Shown one piece after another: positions 1 through 7,750 of a DNA stretch of 51,218 nucleotides. The stretch comes from Phenylobacterium sp. SCN 70-31 (GTDB taxonomy: Bacteria > Pseudomonadota > Alphaproteobacteria > Caulobacterales > Caulobacteraceae). The notes under the pieces are model-generated. The model saw nothing but the letters and a program-made list of their open reading frames with translations. It had not been told where the DNA came from and ran no database searches. Position 1 is the first letter of the stretch. Each line of letters starts with the position of its first letter. The position numbers and the translations under genes were made by a program. The stretch is from assembly GCF_001724605.1 (NCBI RefSeq), contig NZ_MEEX01000034.1, forward strand, positions 1-51,218. The letters are read 5' to 3'.

Positions 1-1
1 A

Positions 2-292
2 TGTCTCCGCGCGCCGGCCTCTTGCAACCCCCGCCGAGCACGGCTCAGATCAACCCAGGACTCTCGTTACGACTGGATGAGAAACGGGGGTCACGTCAGC
101 GGCAATGTCAACATTAATGGCGTTGCTGGTACGGCGAGTGCGATCGCCGCACCAAGCTACACGAGTAGTTACAATATCTATGAAGGTGGTGGTGCTTCGG
201 GAAATCGAGGTTCCTCACCCGGTGCCGCGACGGGAAATGCGACTATTGCATACGGCTCTGATGGACTCGTCGTAATCAATAGGGTGCAATAG
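2..292 (+). CDS. Gly-rich protein, 3' end only (possible phage tail-fibre C-terminus)
   Basis: The frame is open from the first complete codon (base 2) to the stop at 290-292, so the gene probably begins outside the window; the first Met is at base 77. The visible part is rich in Gly, Asn, Ser and Thr (for example EGGGASGNRGSSPG) and ends in a short hydrophobic strand, LVVINRVQ. This composition resembles the Gly-rich tails of phage fibre or surface proteins, which fits the phage late module further right, but no family can be named. It overlaps the convergent glycosyltransferase gene by 17 bases. Function is uncertain. Confidence 0.45.
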   Translation, partial: CLRAPASCNPRRARLRSTQDSRYDWMRNGGHVSGNVNINGVAGTASAIAAPSYTSSYNIYEGGGASGNRGSSPGAATGNATIAYGSDGLVVINRVQ

Positions 293-1130
293 CTAATTCA
301 AGCGCGGCCTCAACTTCGTCCAACGCGTGATGCCAAGTGTCAGCTTCTCGTTGTCGGAATAGTCTAGCGCTAGGGTACCAAAGGGAAGTCTCACCATCAC
401 TCCCCCACCGCCAATCTGGATGGTGCGTCACGAGAATCCACACTGGGCACCCCATGGCACCGGCCAGATGAGCGATGGCTGTGTCAACCGAAATCACAAG
501 CTGAAGGCCGGCGATGATTTGGGCCGTTTCGTAGAAATCCTGCGCCCCGGTATCCCACGGCTGCAGGCTGATGGCGCCGCGTAGAGACATGAGACGAGCG
601 GCGCTCGCGGGATCAAGACTCCGACGGGTGTCGTTGGCGTGTTTAGGGTTGCCGCTTGTGACCACGCCGATCCTAGCGCCCAGGTCCTTTGCGGGGGGCG
701 GTGTGAAGTAGGGTAAATTCGGGATGCCCGCGGAGAGATCGAAGGCCAGCGGGAGTGCGGACGACGGACAATACGACGCGATGTTGTCGAGCCGCACCGG
801 CTGATCTGTTGCGGAGACTTCGAAGCCGCCGCACTCGCGGAACAACCGGACCAACGGAGGTGGAGACATCCAAAGGACGCCATCGGGAACGGGCGCTAGA
901 CGCCCGAAGCGGGCGTACATGATCTGATCGCCATAGCCTTCCTCGCCCCAGACAAGCAGACGCCCCTCTGGAACGGGGCCCCCTTTCCAGCGGCGAAGCG
1001 GCAAGGCGGGTGCGCGGGAGGATGACCGCTCGGGAAGCTCTCGCCACCGATCTAGCAGGCGAAAGCCGTCGTTGAACTCGCCCCTAACGAGCAGATCGTA
1101 GCCAAGCCGAATGTCGTGCCAAGGACTCAT
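276..1130 (-). CDS. Glycosyltransferase-like protein of the TPR/GT9 (heptosyltransferase-like) group
   Basis: 284 residues, with an ATG start behind a weak AGG about 8 bases upstream. The N-terminus (YDLLVRGEFNDGFRLLDRW) looks like one remaining TPR helix pair. It is followed by the GEEGYGDQIMYARF loop, a TSGNPKHANDTRRSLDP segment and the C-terminal ISVDTAIAHLAGAMGCPVW motif. These elements belong to TPR-linked glycosyltransferases related to ADP-heptose transferases. Family members usually have many TPRs, so this is a short form. Acceptor and sugar cannot be read from sequence. It lies on the strand opposite the phage late genes, beside a second glycosyltransferase, as expected for host-surface modifying cargo genes. 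Confidence 0.75.
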   Translation of the reverse strand: MSPWHDIRLGYDLLVRGEFNDGFRLLDRWRELPERSSSRAPALPLRRWKGGPVPEGRLLVWGEEGYGDQIMYARFGRLAPVPDGVLWMSPPPLVRLFRECGGFEVSATDQPVRLDNIASYCPSSALPLAFDLSAGIPNLPYFTPPPAKDLGARIGVVTSGNPKHANDTRRSLDPASAARLMSLRGAISLQPWDTGAQDFYETAQIIAGLQLVISVDTAIAHLAGAMGCPVWILVTHHPDWRWGSDGETSLWYPSARLFRQREADTWHHALDEVEAALELAIAPY

Positions 1131-1250
1131 CTCGAAAACCTAGCAGTGGCATAAGCGCTGCGTATCCTACGGAACATAGCCATTCGCCATCTGCGGCCGT
1201 GAACCGAATTTCCTTCATGTCGGAGCGATTGGGCTCGCGAGGGTGTCACT

Positions 1251-1463
1251 CTATTGCCGCCCCTGTTGAGGCTGCAGCTCTCCATAGTCGTCTGCGATTT
1301 CCGTCACCACCAGCCCCACGAGTAGCCAAAGTAGTTCCAAGCTTGCGTCGAAGCGCCTCCCTGAGCGTGTGGAGGGATCAGGCAAGGTCATACCATGCCT
1401 CCGCTCTGCTCTATGCAGATTCAGATCGGCCTTCCGGATCAGAGTCTTCAGGGTCTCCGTCAC
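1251..1463 (-). CDS. Small hypothetical protein (70 aa)
   Basis: A GTG-started frame of 70 codons, 40 bases downstream of the GT4 stop and on the same strand. The protein has a basic, helical N-terminus (LIRKADLNLHRAERRHG) and a hydrophobic stretch (LELLWLLVGLVVTEIADDY) that could be a membrane or amphipathic helix. No clear ribosome-binding site precedes it and I recognise no family. It is the only plausible gene in the 373-base gap between the two glycosyltransferase genes (1131-1503); otherwise that gap shows nothing. It may be spurious. Confidence 0.25.
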   Translation of the reverse strand: MTETLKTLIRKADLNLHRAERRHGMTLPDPSTRSGRRFDASLELLWLLVGLVVTEIADDYGELQPQQGRQ

Positions 1464-1503
1464 TGCGGCTGACGCCGATGGCCGTTGTGGCCTCGGCCAG
1501 CGC

Positions 1504-3189
1504 CTATGCCGACGTCTCTGCGATCCCTACTACCCCGGCCTTGACCAGCGTCGCCGCGCAGCGGGCGAGAGTGGGGAGGCCGACCGAAAGGTGTCGGGCG
1601 GCGTCGCCGACGGTGATGTCGCCATCGGCCACGCGGATGAACAGGCGTTCGTAGAGGTCGAGAGGAGGGGCGAGCGAGCCGAAGAGCGGATGGGCCAGAA
1701 GGGCCCTTACATCGCCGGTCGTGGCGCCTGGCGTGGCGGCCAGACGTGTCGTGGAGCCGATGACGGCCGTAGGGTAGTGCCCGAAAGCGTAGAAGGGGTC
1801 CAACCGGGCGGCGGAGGCTTTGGGCGCGGCCTTGAGCCACTGCGCCGTGGCCGGGTCGGCGACGGCGGCGGCGCGTCGGGCGTTCAGATCGGCCCACAAC
1901 TCCTGGTACTGCCGATAGACGACGGGCCAGTCGAACAGTTCGCGGGTCCGACGGCGTCCCACTTCACCCATTCTGCGGCGCAGGTCGGGATTCGCCGCCA
2001 GGGTGGCGATCGCGCGTGCATACCCCGAAATGTCGACTGCGGTGGAGGCGCCGGCGAGCCAGCAATACTGATCGTAGTTGGCCGCGCCGGTTTCATAAGC
2101 CCGCGCCAGCGCCTGACCCATGCCCGCGCCTGGCGCCCAGGTTCGCACGCGGAAGCCATCGACGCCGTCGCGGACGGTGTCTTTGTAGCCGTCCCAGTCC
2201 GAGGCCACGACGGGAAGACCGGCCGCCATCGCCTCGATGGGGGTGAGGCCGAAGGTCTCCTGGATGCTGTCGGACGGCGACGCGAAGAGGTCGGCCGCCG
2301 CCCAGGCCTGGTCTCGGGACGTGGCGTTCCGGCCATCGACGAAGATCACGCGAACGTCGGGCGCGAACTGCTCGGCGCCGGTCCGGTAGGCGGCCTCGAC
2401 ACCTCCGTGTGCGAACCAGCCGCAGAAGATGACGGCCATCCGTTGGCCGGTCTGTTCGGCGGCGAGTTGGAAGCCTCGTAGGATCGGCATCGGGTGGGCT
2501 TTTGCGTGGAACGCCAAGCGTCCGACAAAAAGGCCCGCCACCTCGTCGTCGGCCAGGCCCAGCGCCGCCCGGGCGGCCGTCCTGGCGGGCTGGGCGAACG
2601 CGAAGTCGTCGCAGTGGACGCCGAGCGGGATCAGGGGAAGTTGTGGTCCTTGGGGGCGGACATGTTCGCCGAACCGCCACCGCAGGTGCTCGGCTTCGGC
2701 CTCCTGAACCCGGCGGACGGTCTCGACCACAGCGCTGGACGTGCAGATCAGAGCGTCCCACGGCATCACGGCTTCGCGCAGAGCGCCGGTGATCTGGTCC
2801 ATGGAGTCGATGCTGGCCGTCGTGTGTGTGACGCCACAGATGGAGAAGGCGGCCGGGCCGACCCGAAGGCGCAGGCGGGCGTGTTTCGCGACCGTGGCGT
2901 CGGCGATGTAGAGCATGCCCAACTCGGCGAACCGGTGGAGATGGTCCGAGTGGACCCAGTCCGCCGTCGCGGTGGGATCGATACCTCGGACGATGTCCGC
3001 AAAGCGATCGGCCGACGTCCGGGAGGGCGTGAAGCCGTGGATCGGGCGTCCCTCGCGCGCCTGGACGGCGGCGCGCAGAAAGCCATACCCCGCGGCCTGC
3101 CGGCCCATCAATTGGGCCTTGGCCATGTCGTAGGCGTCGGGTTCGGCGCGGAGAACGGCCTGGGCGGCAAGGGTGTCGGTCACGGGCAT
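1504..3189 (-). CDS. GT4-family glycosyltransferase with winged-helix-like C-terminal tail
   Basis: 561 residues if ATG at 3189 is used. AGGA directly abuts that ATG, whereas GTG at 3183 has ideal 6-base spacing and may be the true start. The GT-B core shows AGLFVGRLAFHAKAHP, a sugar-donor region, and the GT4 motif EAMAAGLPVVASDWDGYKD near residues 320-340. The last 120 residues lie outside the catalytic fold and end in an ITVGDAARHLSVGLPTL segment followed by VKAGVVG, which reads like a winged helix. It probably transfers a nucleotide-activated sugar to a surface glycan. It diverges from the phage structural gene, so it may be prophage cargo. Confidence 0.8.
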   Translation of the reverse strand: MPVTDTLAAQAVLRAEPDAYDMAKAQLMGRQAAGYGFLRAAVQAREGRPIHGFTPSRTSADRFADIVRGIDPTATADWVHSDHLHRFAELGMLYIADATVAKHARLRLRVGPAAFSICGVTHTTASIDSMDQITGALREAVMPWDALICTSSAVVETVRRVQEAEAEHLRWRFGEHVRPQGPQLPLIPLGVHCDDFAFAQPARTAARAALGLADDEVAGLFVGRLAFHAKAHPMPILRGFQLAAEQTGQRMAVIFCGWFAHGGVEAAYRTGAEQFAPDVRVIFVDGRNATSRDQAWAAADLFASPSDSIQETFGLTPIEAMAAGLPVVASDWDGYKDTVRDGVDGFRVRTWAPGAGMGQALARAYETGAANYDQYCWLAGASTAVDISGYARAIATLAANPDLRRRMGEVGRRRTRELFDWPVVYRQYQELWADLNARRAAAVADPATAQWLKAAPKASAARLDPFYAFGHYPTAVIGSTTRLAATPGATTGDVRALLAHPLFGSLAPPLDLYERLFIRVADGDITVGDAARHLSVGLPTLARCAATLVKAGVVGIAETSA

Positions 3190-3300
3190 TCCTGATCTGT
3201 CGCTGCCGCCCTGGCGGCGGGCGGGTTCCGGCGGCGGCGGATGAATGAGGCCTCGGGGCTTTCGACACAAGCCGAGCAAACCAACAAGGATGAGACTGGC

Positions 3301-4833
3301 ATGAAGGCGCCACTGGATCCCCCGGCCGGCCTGCACGGGGATGATACCGCCTATGCGGCCGCCGGCCGCTGGGCCGACGGCTCGAATGTCCGCTTCCGCC
3401 TGGGACGAGCCGAGACCATCGGCGGATGGGAGCGGCTCACGGCGGAGCCGTTGTCGGGAGTCTGTCGGTCGATCTTTCCGTGGACCGACAACGCGGGCGT
3501 ACTCGATGTGGCCTTCGGGACCCACGACCACCTCCAGGTGTGGCGCGGCGGAGAGCTCTTCGACGTCACGCCCGAGACCGACTTCTCGCCCGGCGCCGTC
3601 GATGGCGCGGGGTCGGCGGGCTATGGCACGGGAGGCTATGGAGTCGGCGGCTACGGTTTGGCGTCGGCGGACGATTATTTCCCGCTGACGTGGTCCTTCG
3701 CAGCCTGGGGCCAGCATCTGCTGGCGAGCCCGCGGGGGCAGACGATCTTCGCCTGGACGAACGACACGGCGACGGCGGCTGCGCCTCTGGCCAACGCGCC
3801 GGCGAACGTCACCCACATGGTCGTGGCGCCGCTGGGCGGCGGCTATCAGGTGTTCGCGCTGGGCTGCAATGAGGAGGTCTCGGGCGCTTTCAACCCGCTC
3901 TGCATCCGGCACTCGTCCATTCGCAACAACACCCAGTGGAGCACGTCGGAGAGCGGCTCGACCGCGCGAGAGTACGTCCTGACCGGAGGCGGGCGCATCG
4001 TGGCGGGCCGGATGTGCGGACCTGCGCTGCTGGTGTGGACGGGCGATGCGCTGTTCCTGGGGACATTCGTCGGCGCGTTGAACCAGCCGTGGCGCTTTGA
4101 ACGCGTGGGGCGCAACTGCGGGCTGATTGGGCCGAATGCCGCGGTGATCGTGGGGCAGACAGCATACTGGGTTTCGCCCGACCGGCAATTCTATCGCTAC
4201 GCGCTCGGGGGGCAGCCTGACCCGATCATCTGTCCCATCCGCAGGGACTTCGCCGAGGAGCTGGCGGCCAGCCAGGGGGACAAGGTCTTTGCCTCGTCGA
4301 ACGCGGAATTCTCTGAGGTCCGGTTCGATTATCCCGACCGGCGCGACGGCTATGAGAACAGCCGCTACCTCGCCGTCGCGGTGGCGGGCCCCGACGCCGG
4401 CGCCTGGCATCGTGGAATCATGGCGCGTACGGCTTTCGTCGATGCCGGGCCGTCGGCCTATCCTATCGCGACGACCTTTGACGGGGCGGTATTCCTGCAC
4501 GAGAAGGGGCGTTCGGCCGATGGCCAACCCTTCGACTGGCACGTGGAGTCCGCGGAGATCTATCTCGACCCGGAGCGGGTCTCCCTTGTCCGTGGGCTAT
4601 GGCCGGACTTCCGGAGTCAGGCAGGACCGGTCCGCGTAGACGTGACCGCGCGGCTGCACCCGCAGGACGAGACGCCGATCACCGCGGGCGCGCAGATGGG
4701 CGTCGGAGATCCCAGAACAGACCTGCTGCTCAGCGGCCGCCTGTTCCGCGTGAAATTCTCGGGATCAAGCGCGCCGACCGGCGCGCGGATAGGACGTCCC
4801 ACGTTCGACACCGCGCCTGCGGGCCTGCTGTGA
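3301..4833 (+). CDS. Phage structural (tail-associated) protein
   Basis: 510 residues from ATG 3301, with AAGGA about 10 bases upstream; an in-frame ATG at 3241 has no ribosome-binding site. The N-terminus carries AAAGRWADGSNVRFRLGRAE and TIGGWERL, a pattern I know from a large virion protein common in podovirus-like prophages of Alphaproteobacteria (GRW..-NLVR-...-GGW). A Gly/Tyr-rich run (GYGTGGYGVGGYGL) lies near residue 110. Much of the chain looks like beta-rich, repeated strands. It opens the late module, and its stop overlaps the start of the next gene (GTGA). The exact virion role is inferred. Confidence 0.7.
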   Translation: MKAPLDPPAGLHGDDTAYAAAGRWADGSNVRFRLGRAETIGGWERLTAEPLSGVCRSIFPWTDNAGVLDVAFGTHDHLQVWRGGELFDVTPETDFSPGAVDGAGSAGYGTGGYGVGGYGLASADDYFPLTWSFAAWGQHLLASPRGQTIFAWTNDTATAAAPLANAPANVTHMVVAPLGGGYQVFALGCNEEVSGAFNPLCIRHSSIRNNTQWSTSESGSTAREYVLTGGGRIVAGRMCGPALLVWTGDALFLGTFVGALNQPWRFERVGRNCGLIGPNAAVIVGQTAYWVSPDRQFYRYALGGQPDPIICPIRRDFAEELAASQGDKVFASSNAEFSEVRFDYPDRRDGYENSRYLAVAVAGPDAGAWHRGIMARTAFVDAGPSAYPIATTFDGAVFLHEKGRSADGQPFDWHVESAEIYLDPERVSLVRGLWPDFRSQAGPVRVDVTARLHPQDETPITAGAQMGVGDPRTDLLLSGRLFRVKFSGSSAPTGARIGRPTFDTAPAGLL

Positions 4834-5207
4834 GTCCGGAGTCCTGGCTCCGCGCCGCGCCGGCTCTGCAGGCCGCTCTCGATCACGCCGGAGGAACGCA
4901 CACCCTGGACGACGTGCGCGCCATGATCGCGGCCGGAGAGGCGCAGCTTTGGGAGGGCGAAGCCGCCTGGATGGTCACCGCGGTGGAGAACGACCCGCGC
5001 GACCAACGGCTGATGATCTGGTTGGCGGCCGGGGATCTCGACGAACTGGTGAGCCGCCTGCGGCCAGCGGCCGAACGGTGGGCGAAGGCGGCCGGATGCC
5101 GTCGCGTCCTGATCGCCGGACGGCCCGGGTGGGAGCGGACCCTGAAATCCCACGGATACGCGCCGCTGGCGCGTCTCATCGCAAAGGAACTTCAAGATGA
5201 GCTTTAA
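4830..5207 (+). CDS. Small GNAT-like phage protein
   Basis: 125 residues from GTG 4830, which overlaps the upstream stop as GTGA, so translation is probably coupled. The segment AAWMVTAVENDPRDQRLMIW, followed by a strand-helix (ELVSRLRPAAERWAKAAGCRRVLIAGRPGWER) and a C-terminal GYAPLARLIAKEL, resembles the acetyltransferase-like proteins found in podovirus virion operons. The GNAT assignment rests on this strand-helix-strand order and the GWERTLKSHGY motif. No acetyl-CoA loop is clear, so activity is doubtful. It overlaps the next gene by 11 bases. Confidence 0.6.
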   Translation: MSPESWLRAAPALQAALDHAGGTHTLDDVRAMIAAGEAQLWEGEAAWMVTAVENDPRDQRLMIWLAAGDLDELVSRLRPAAERWAKAAGCRRVLIAGRPGWERTLKSHGYAPLARLIAKELQDEL

Positions 5208-5439
5208 GATCGGCGGTTCGGCGTCGAAGACCACTTCGACCTCGACCCGGAACTCGCAATCGACCACTACCCCCATCGTTCCGGAGTGGGCCACGGGCGT
5301 CACCCAGACGGCCGCCGGCCGGATCGGCGATCTGTTCGGACACGATCCCTATAGCTTCGTCGCGGGGATCGACCCTCTCCAGCGGCAGGCCGCGCAGAGC
5401 GCGGCGTCGCTGGGGCAGTGGTCGATCCGCCCTACATGA
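5197..5439 (+). CDS. Phage internal/ejection protein, N-terminal fragment (frameshifted)
   Basis: 80 codons from ATG 5197, with AAGGA 8 bases upstream. It opens with a Ser/Thr-rich segment and then VPEWATGVTQTAAGRIGDLF and AGIDPLQRQAAQSAASLG, which match the N-terminus of a phage internal or DNA-ejection protein family seen in alphaproteobacterial prophages. After the GGGG run at 5412-5415 the frame reads QWSIRPT and stops. The rest of the family pattern resumes in the -1 frame, so one base appears lost, or ribosomes slip there. See the next entry. Confidence 0.55.
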   Translation: MSFKIGGSASKTTSTSTRNSQSTTTPIVPEWATGVTQTAAGRIGDLFGHDPYSFVAGIDPLQRQAAQSAASLGQWSIRPT

Positions 5440-6092
5440 CCGCGAACACCCCGTTCGCCTCGGGCGGCAAGGCCTACAACTACGTCGATCAGTATCTGAA
5501 CCCCTATCTGAACCAGGTGGTGGACGCGACGGCCGCGGACTACGACGCCAACGCCGGCCGCGTACGGGCGCAGCAGGCGCTGGACCTTGCCGGTTCGGGC
5601 GCCTTCGGGGGCTCGGGCGCCGCCATCACCCACAGCATGACCGAGGGTGAACTGGCGCGCGGGCGCGCGACGGCGCTTTCGGGTCTGCGGTCGCGGGCGT
5701 TCGAGCAGGCCCTGGGCGCGGCGGCGGGCGACGCGGACCGAGCGACCCAGGCGCGGATCTCCAACACCCAGGCGGCCCTCCAGGACTGGGCGCAGAAGAC
5801 CGGCCTGGGTCTGCAGGCCCAGCAGCAGATGCTCGCCGCCGACGCCAACCGTCGCGCCAACGTCGGGGCGCAGGCGGATCTGGGCGCGACGCTGCGAGCG
5901 GTCGAGCAGGAGCGGCTGGCGGCGCCGGTGACGAGCGTGCAGCAGATCGTGGCCATGCTCAGCGGACTGCCGATCGGGCTGTTTACTGGGGAGCAGAAGG
6001 TCGGGAGCGAGACTGGGACGGAGAAGACGAAGAGCGTGGGCGTGAACGCTGAACTCACCCGCTCACTACCAGGCCAGACGGCCGGCACGTAG
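5418..6092 (+). CDS. Phage internal/ejection protein, C-terminal part
   Basis: 224 codons from a formal GTG at 5418, which is unlikely to be a natural start. The chain continues the family pattern: YVDQYLNPYLNQVVDAT, DYDANAGRVRAQQALDLAGS, GAFGGSGAAITHSMTEGELA, then long Ala/Gln/Arg-rich helices. Such proteins are thought to be packed in the capsid and ejected with DNA. Adding one G to the GGGG run at 5412-5415 would join both parts into one protein of about 298 residues. Either the gene is broken, the assembly has an error, or the run is a programmed slip site. Confidence 0.6.
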   Translation: MVDPPYMTANTPFASGGKAYNYVDQYLNPYLNQVVDATAADYDANAGRVRAQQALDLAGSGAFGGSGAAITHSMTEGELARGRATALSGLRSRAFEQALGAAAGDADRATQARISNTQAALQDWAQKTGLGLQAQQQMLAADANRRANVGAQADLGATLRAVEQERLAAPVTSVQQIVAMLSGLPIGLFTGEQKVGSETGTEKTKSVGVNAELTRSLPGQTAGT

Positions 6093-6106
6093 GCGGGGAG
6101 GTTTGT

Positions 6107-6379
6107 ATGGCGACCTCATCCGAGCGGCTGGCCGCGCTGGAACAGCGGCTGAGCGACCACGAGGCGAGATGCGAGGAGCGTCTTTCAGAGATCCGATCCA
6201 CCGCGGCGTCCACCCTCAGCGCCGTCGAGGCGCTGAAGGGGCGCGCCTGGGGTGTGGCGGCGGCGCTGCTGGCCTGGGCGCTGGCGCAGCTCTGGAGCGC
6301 CGGGCTCACCCGCGTCGAGCGTCTGGAGACGGCGCGCGAGCGTCCTGTGGTGGAGGCGATCCATGACGCCGCCCATTGA
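6107..6379 (+). CDS. Small coiled-coil membrane protein in the phage lysis region
   Basis: 90 residues from ATG 6107, with GGAGG 5 bases upstream. The first 45 residues form a charged heptad-like helix (RLAALEQRLSDHEARCEERL). A hydrophobic segment, AWGVAAALLAWALAQLWSAG, at about 47-66 is a membrane span, and a charged tail follows. The next gene starts within its last codons. Its place just ahead of the holin-like and endolysin genes suggests a part in lysis or its timing, but no family is recognised. Confidence 0.65.
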   Translation: MATSSERLAALEQRLSDHEARCEERLSEIRSTAASTLSAVEALKGRAWGVAAALLAWALAQLWSAGLTRVERLETARERPVVEAIHDAAH

Positions 6380-6602
6380 GGTTCGCTGGCTTTGGCGGCG
6401 AATCTACACCTACGCCGCGACCCTCATGAACAGCGCCGGTGTGGGCGCCATCGTCTGGAAACTGGACGACCCCGGCGCGCTGAAGTGGCTGGGGCTGGCG
6501 CTGATCGCCGCCAATGTCGTCATGGCGACGCTGTATCTTGCCGGCGCCACGGTCACCGACTGGGCCAAGCTGGCCGCCGCCGCGCGCGGGCCGCGCGACT
6601 GA
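6363..6602 (+). CDS. Holin-like small membrane protein
   Basis: 79 residues from ATG 6363, with GGAGG exactly 6 bases upstream; the start lies 17 bases inside the preceding gene. Two hydrophobic segments are visible, TYAATLMNSAGVGAIVW and WLGLALIAANVVMATLYLAG, separated by a short charged loop (KLDDPGALK). The N-terminus is basic (RWLWRR). Size, topology and position directly before an endolysin match a class II holin. The assignment is by context because holins share little sequence. Confidence 0.55.
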   Translation: MTPPIEVRWLWRRIYTYAATLMNSAGVGAIVWKLDDPGALKWLGLALIAANVVMATLYLAGATVTDWAKLAAAARGPRD

Positions 6603-6623
6603 CCTTCCCATCAGGAATCGAAC

Positions 6624-7055
6624 ATGACCACACGCCTCACGGCGCACTTCGCGCTGGAAGAACTGTCGACGACGCTCCACCGTGGGATCGACAATACGCC
6701 GCCGCCTGACGTCGTAGCGAACCTGCGGCGGACCGCGGAGCAGATGGAACGCGTTCGCGCGATCCTGGGCGATCACCCGGTCACCGTCAGCAGCGGATAC
6801 CGCAGCCCCGCCCTGAACCGAGCTGTCGGCGGGGCGCCGCGCTCCGCCCATCTCCAAGGCCAGGCCGTCGACTTCAACTGCTATGGCTTCGGCTCGTCCC
6901 TGGCGGTGTGTCGCGCCATCGCGGCCTCGGACCTCGCCTTCGATCAACTCATCGAGGAGGGGAACTGGGTCCACGTCAGCTTCGATCCGCGGCTGCGTGG
7001 CCAGATCCTTACGAAGCGGCCTGGCGGTGGCTACATCCTGGGGCTGCGCGCATGA
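6624..7055 (+). CDS. Peptidase M15A-type endolysin
   Basis: 143 residues from ATG 6624, with AGGA 7 bases upstream. The N-terminus HFALEELSTT is typical of M15A proteins. Zn ligands are visible in SSGYRSPALN, SAHLQGQAVDF (His and Asp) and NWVHVSF (His), the set used by D-Ala-D-Ala-type carboxypeptidases and phage endolysins that cut peptidoglycan cross-links. There is no signal peptide, so release would need a holin. Its stop overlaps the next start (ATGA). Confidence 0.85.
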   Translation: MTTRLTAHFALEELSTTLHRGIDNTPPPDVVANLRRTAEQMERVRAILGDHPVTVSSGYRSPALNRAVGGAPRSAHLQGQAVDFNCYGFGSSLAVCRAIAASDLAFDQLIEEGNWVHVSFDPRLRGQILTKRPGGGYILGLRA

Positions 7056-7501
7056 TCCCACGCTTGCCGATACGCATGACAATCGGGCTGGCGATCACGG
7101 GTCTGATCCTGGCCATCACGCTCGGCCTCTACTGGAAGGGGCGGCTCGACGGGGCGGCGCGTGAACGCCCGAAGGCGGCCGCGGCCCGGAGTCAAGCTGC
7201 CGTCGCCGCCCTGGAAAAACGCGGCGAGCGGGACAGCGCCACGCGCGCCGCCGCCGCGGCGGACGTCGCCGCCGCAGCGGCGGGTTCGCTGATCGATGTC
7301 GTCCGCAATGCTCAAACCTCGGAGGACGCTCTTGCGCCACTGGATCCCGATCGCAGCCGCCGCCTGCATGCTCACGACAGCCGCTTGTGCGAGTGGGCCC
7401 CAGAACTTGCCGGCTGCGCCTCGGCTGGAGATGCCGCCGCAGGCGCGACGACCGTGCGACCTGCACCGCCTTCCCGCCGCTCCGACACTGGCCGACCTTG
7501 A
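7052..7501 (+). CDS. i-spanin-like (Rz-type) protein
   Basis: 149 residues from ATG 7052, coupled to the endolysin stop through ATGA. One N-terminal membrane anchor (IGLAITGLILAITLGLYW, about residues 11-28) is followed by an Ala/Arg/Lys-rich helical periplasmic part. The C-terminal third overlaps the nested lipoprotein gene in another frame. Topology, position after the endolysin and the nested partner match the Rz protein that, with Rz1, disrupts the outer membrane at the end of phage lysis. Sequence identity to known Rz is not evident. Confidence 0.65.
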   Translation: MIPRLPIRMTIGLAITGLILAITLGLYWKGRLDGAARERPKAAAARSQAAVAALEKRGERDSATRAAAAADVAAAAAGSLIDVVRNAQTSEDALAPLDPDRSRRLHAHDSRLCEWAPELAGCASAGDAAAGATTVRPAPPSRRSDTGRP

Positions 7502-7622
7502 GGTGGGCTACGCGGCACGGGGCGCGCAGATCGTCGCCTGCGACGCAGCTCGCCGGTTGGCGGTCGAGACGCACGACGCCGAGCATGCCCTGGAGGATGA
7601 GATTCGCGCCCATCGCCGCTAA
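7332..7622 (+). CDS. o-spanin-like (Rz1-type) lipoprotein nested in the i-spanin gene
   Basis: 96 residues from TTG 7332, chosen because GGAGG lies exactly 6 bases upstream and because the protein then opens with a clean signal sequence, RHWIPIAAAACMLTTAAC. The lipobox LTTAAC gives a lipid-modified Cys, followed by a Pro-rich part (SGPQNLPAAPRLEMPPQ) as in Rz1 proteins and a C-terminal helix. Upstream in-frame ATGs at 7296 and 7308 lack ribosome-binding sites. It overlaps the i-spanin gene in a different frame for 170 bases. Confidence 0.7.
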   Translation: MRHWIPIAAAACMLTTAACASGPQNLPAAPRLEMPPQARRPCDLHRLPAAPTLADLEVGYAARGAQIVACDAARRLAVETHDAEHALEDEIRAHRR

Positions 7623-7750
7623 GTGCGATGCCGCGCCAGATGCTCGCCCGATGGGAGAGGACGGCGACGGGCCGAGATGCTGGCGCTCCATCGTCCAGAC
7701 TTTGCTGGTGGATCCAAGAGCGCGAGATTCTCGACGATGTGGGCTCTCGG

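Noticed and set aside
3190..4542. Upstream extension of the GT4 reading frame on the minus strand (to give 1012 residues)
   Set aside because: It lies opposite the phage structural gene, is Arg/Pro-rich without domain features, and the GT begins cleanly at 3189 or 3183.
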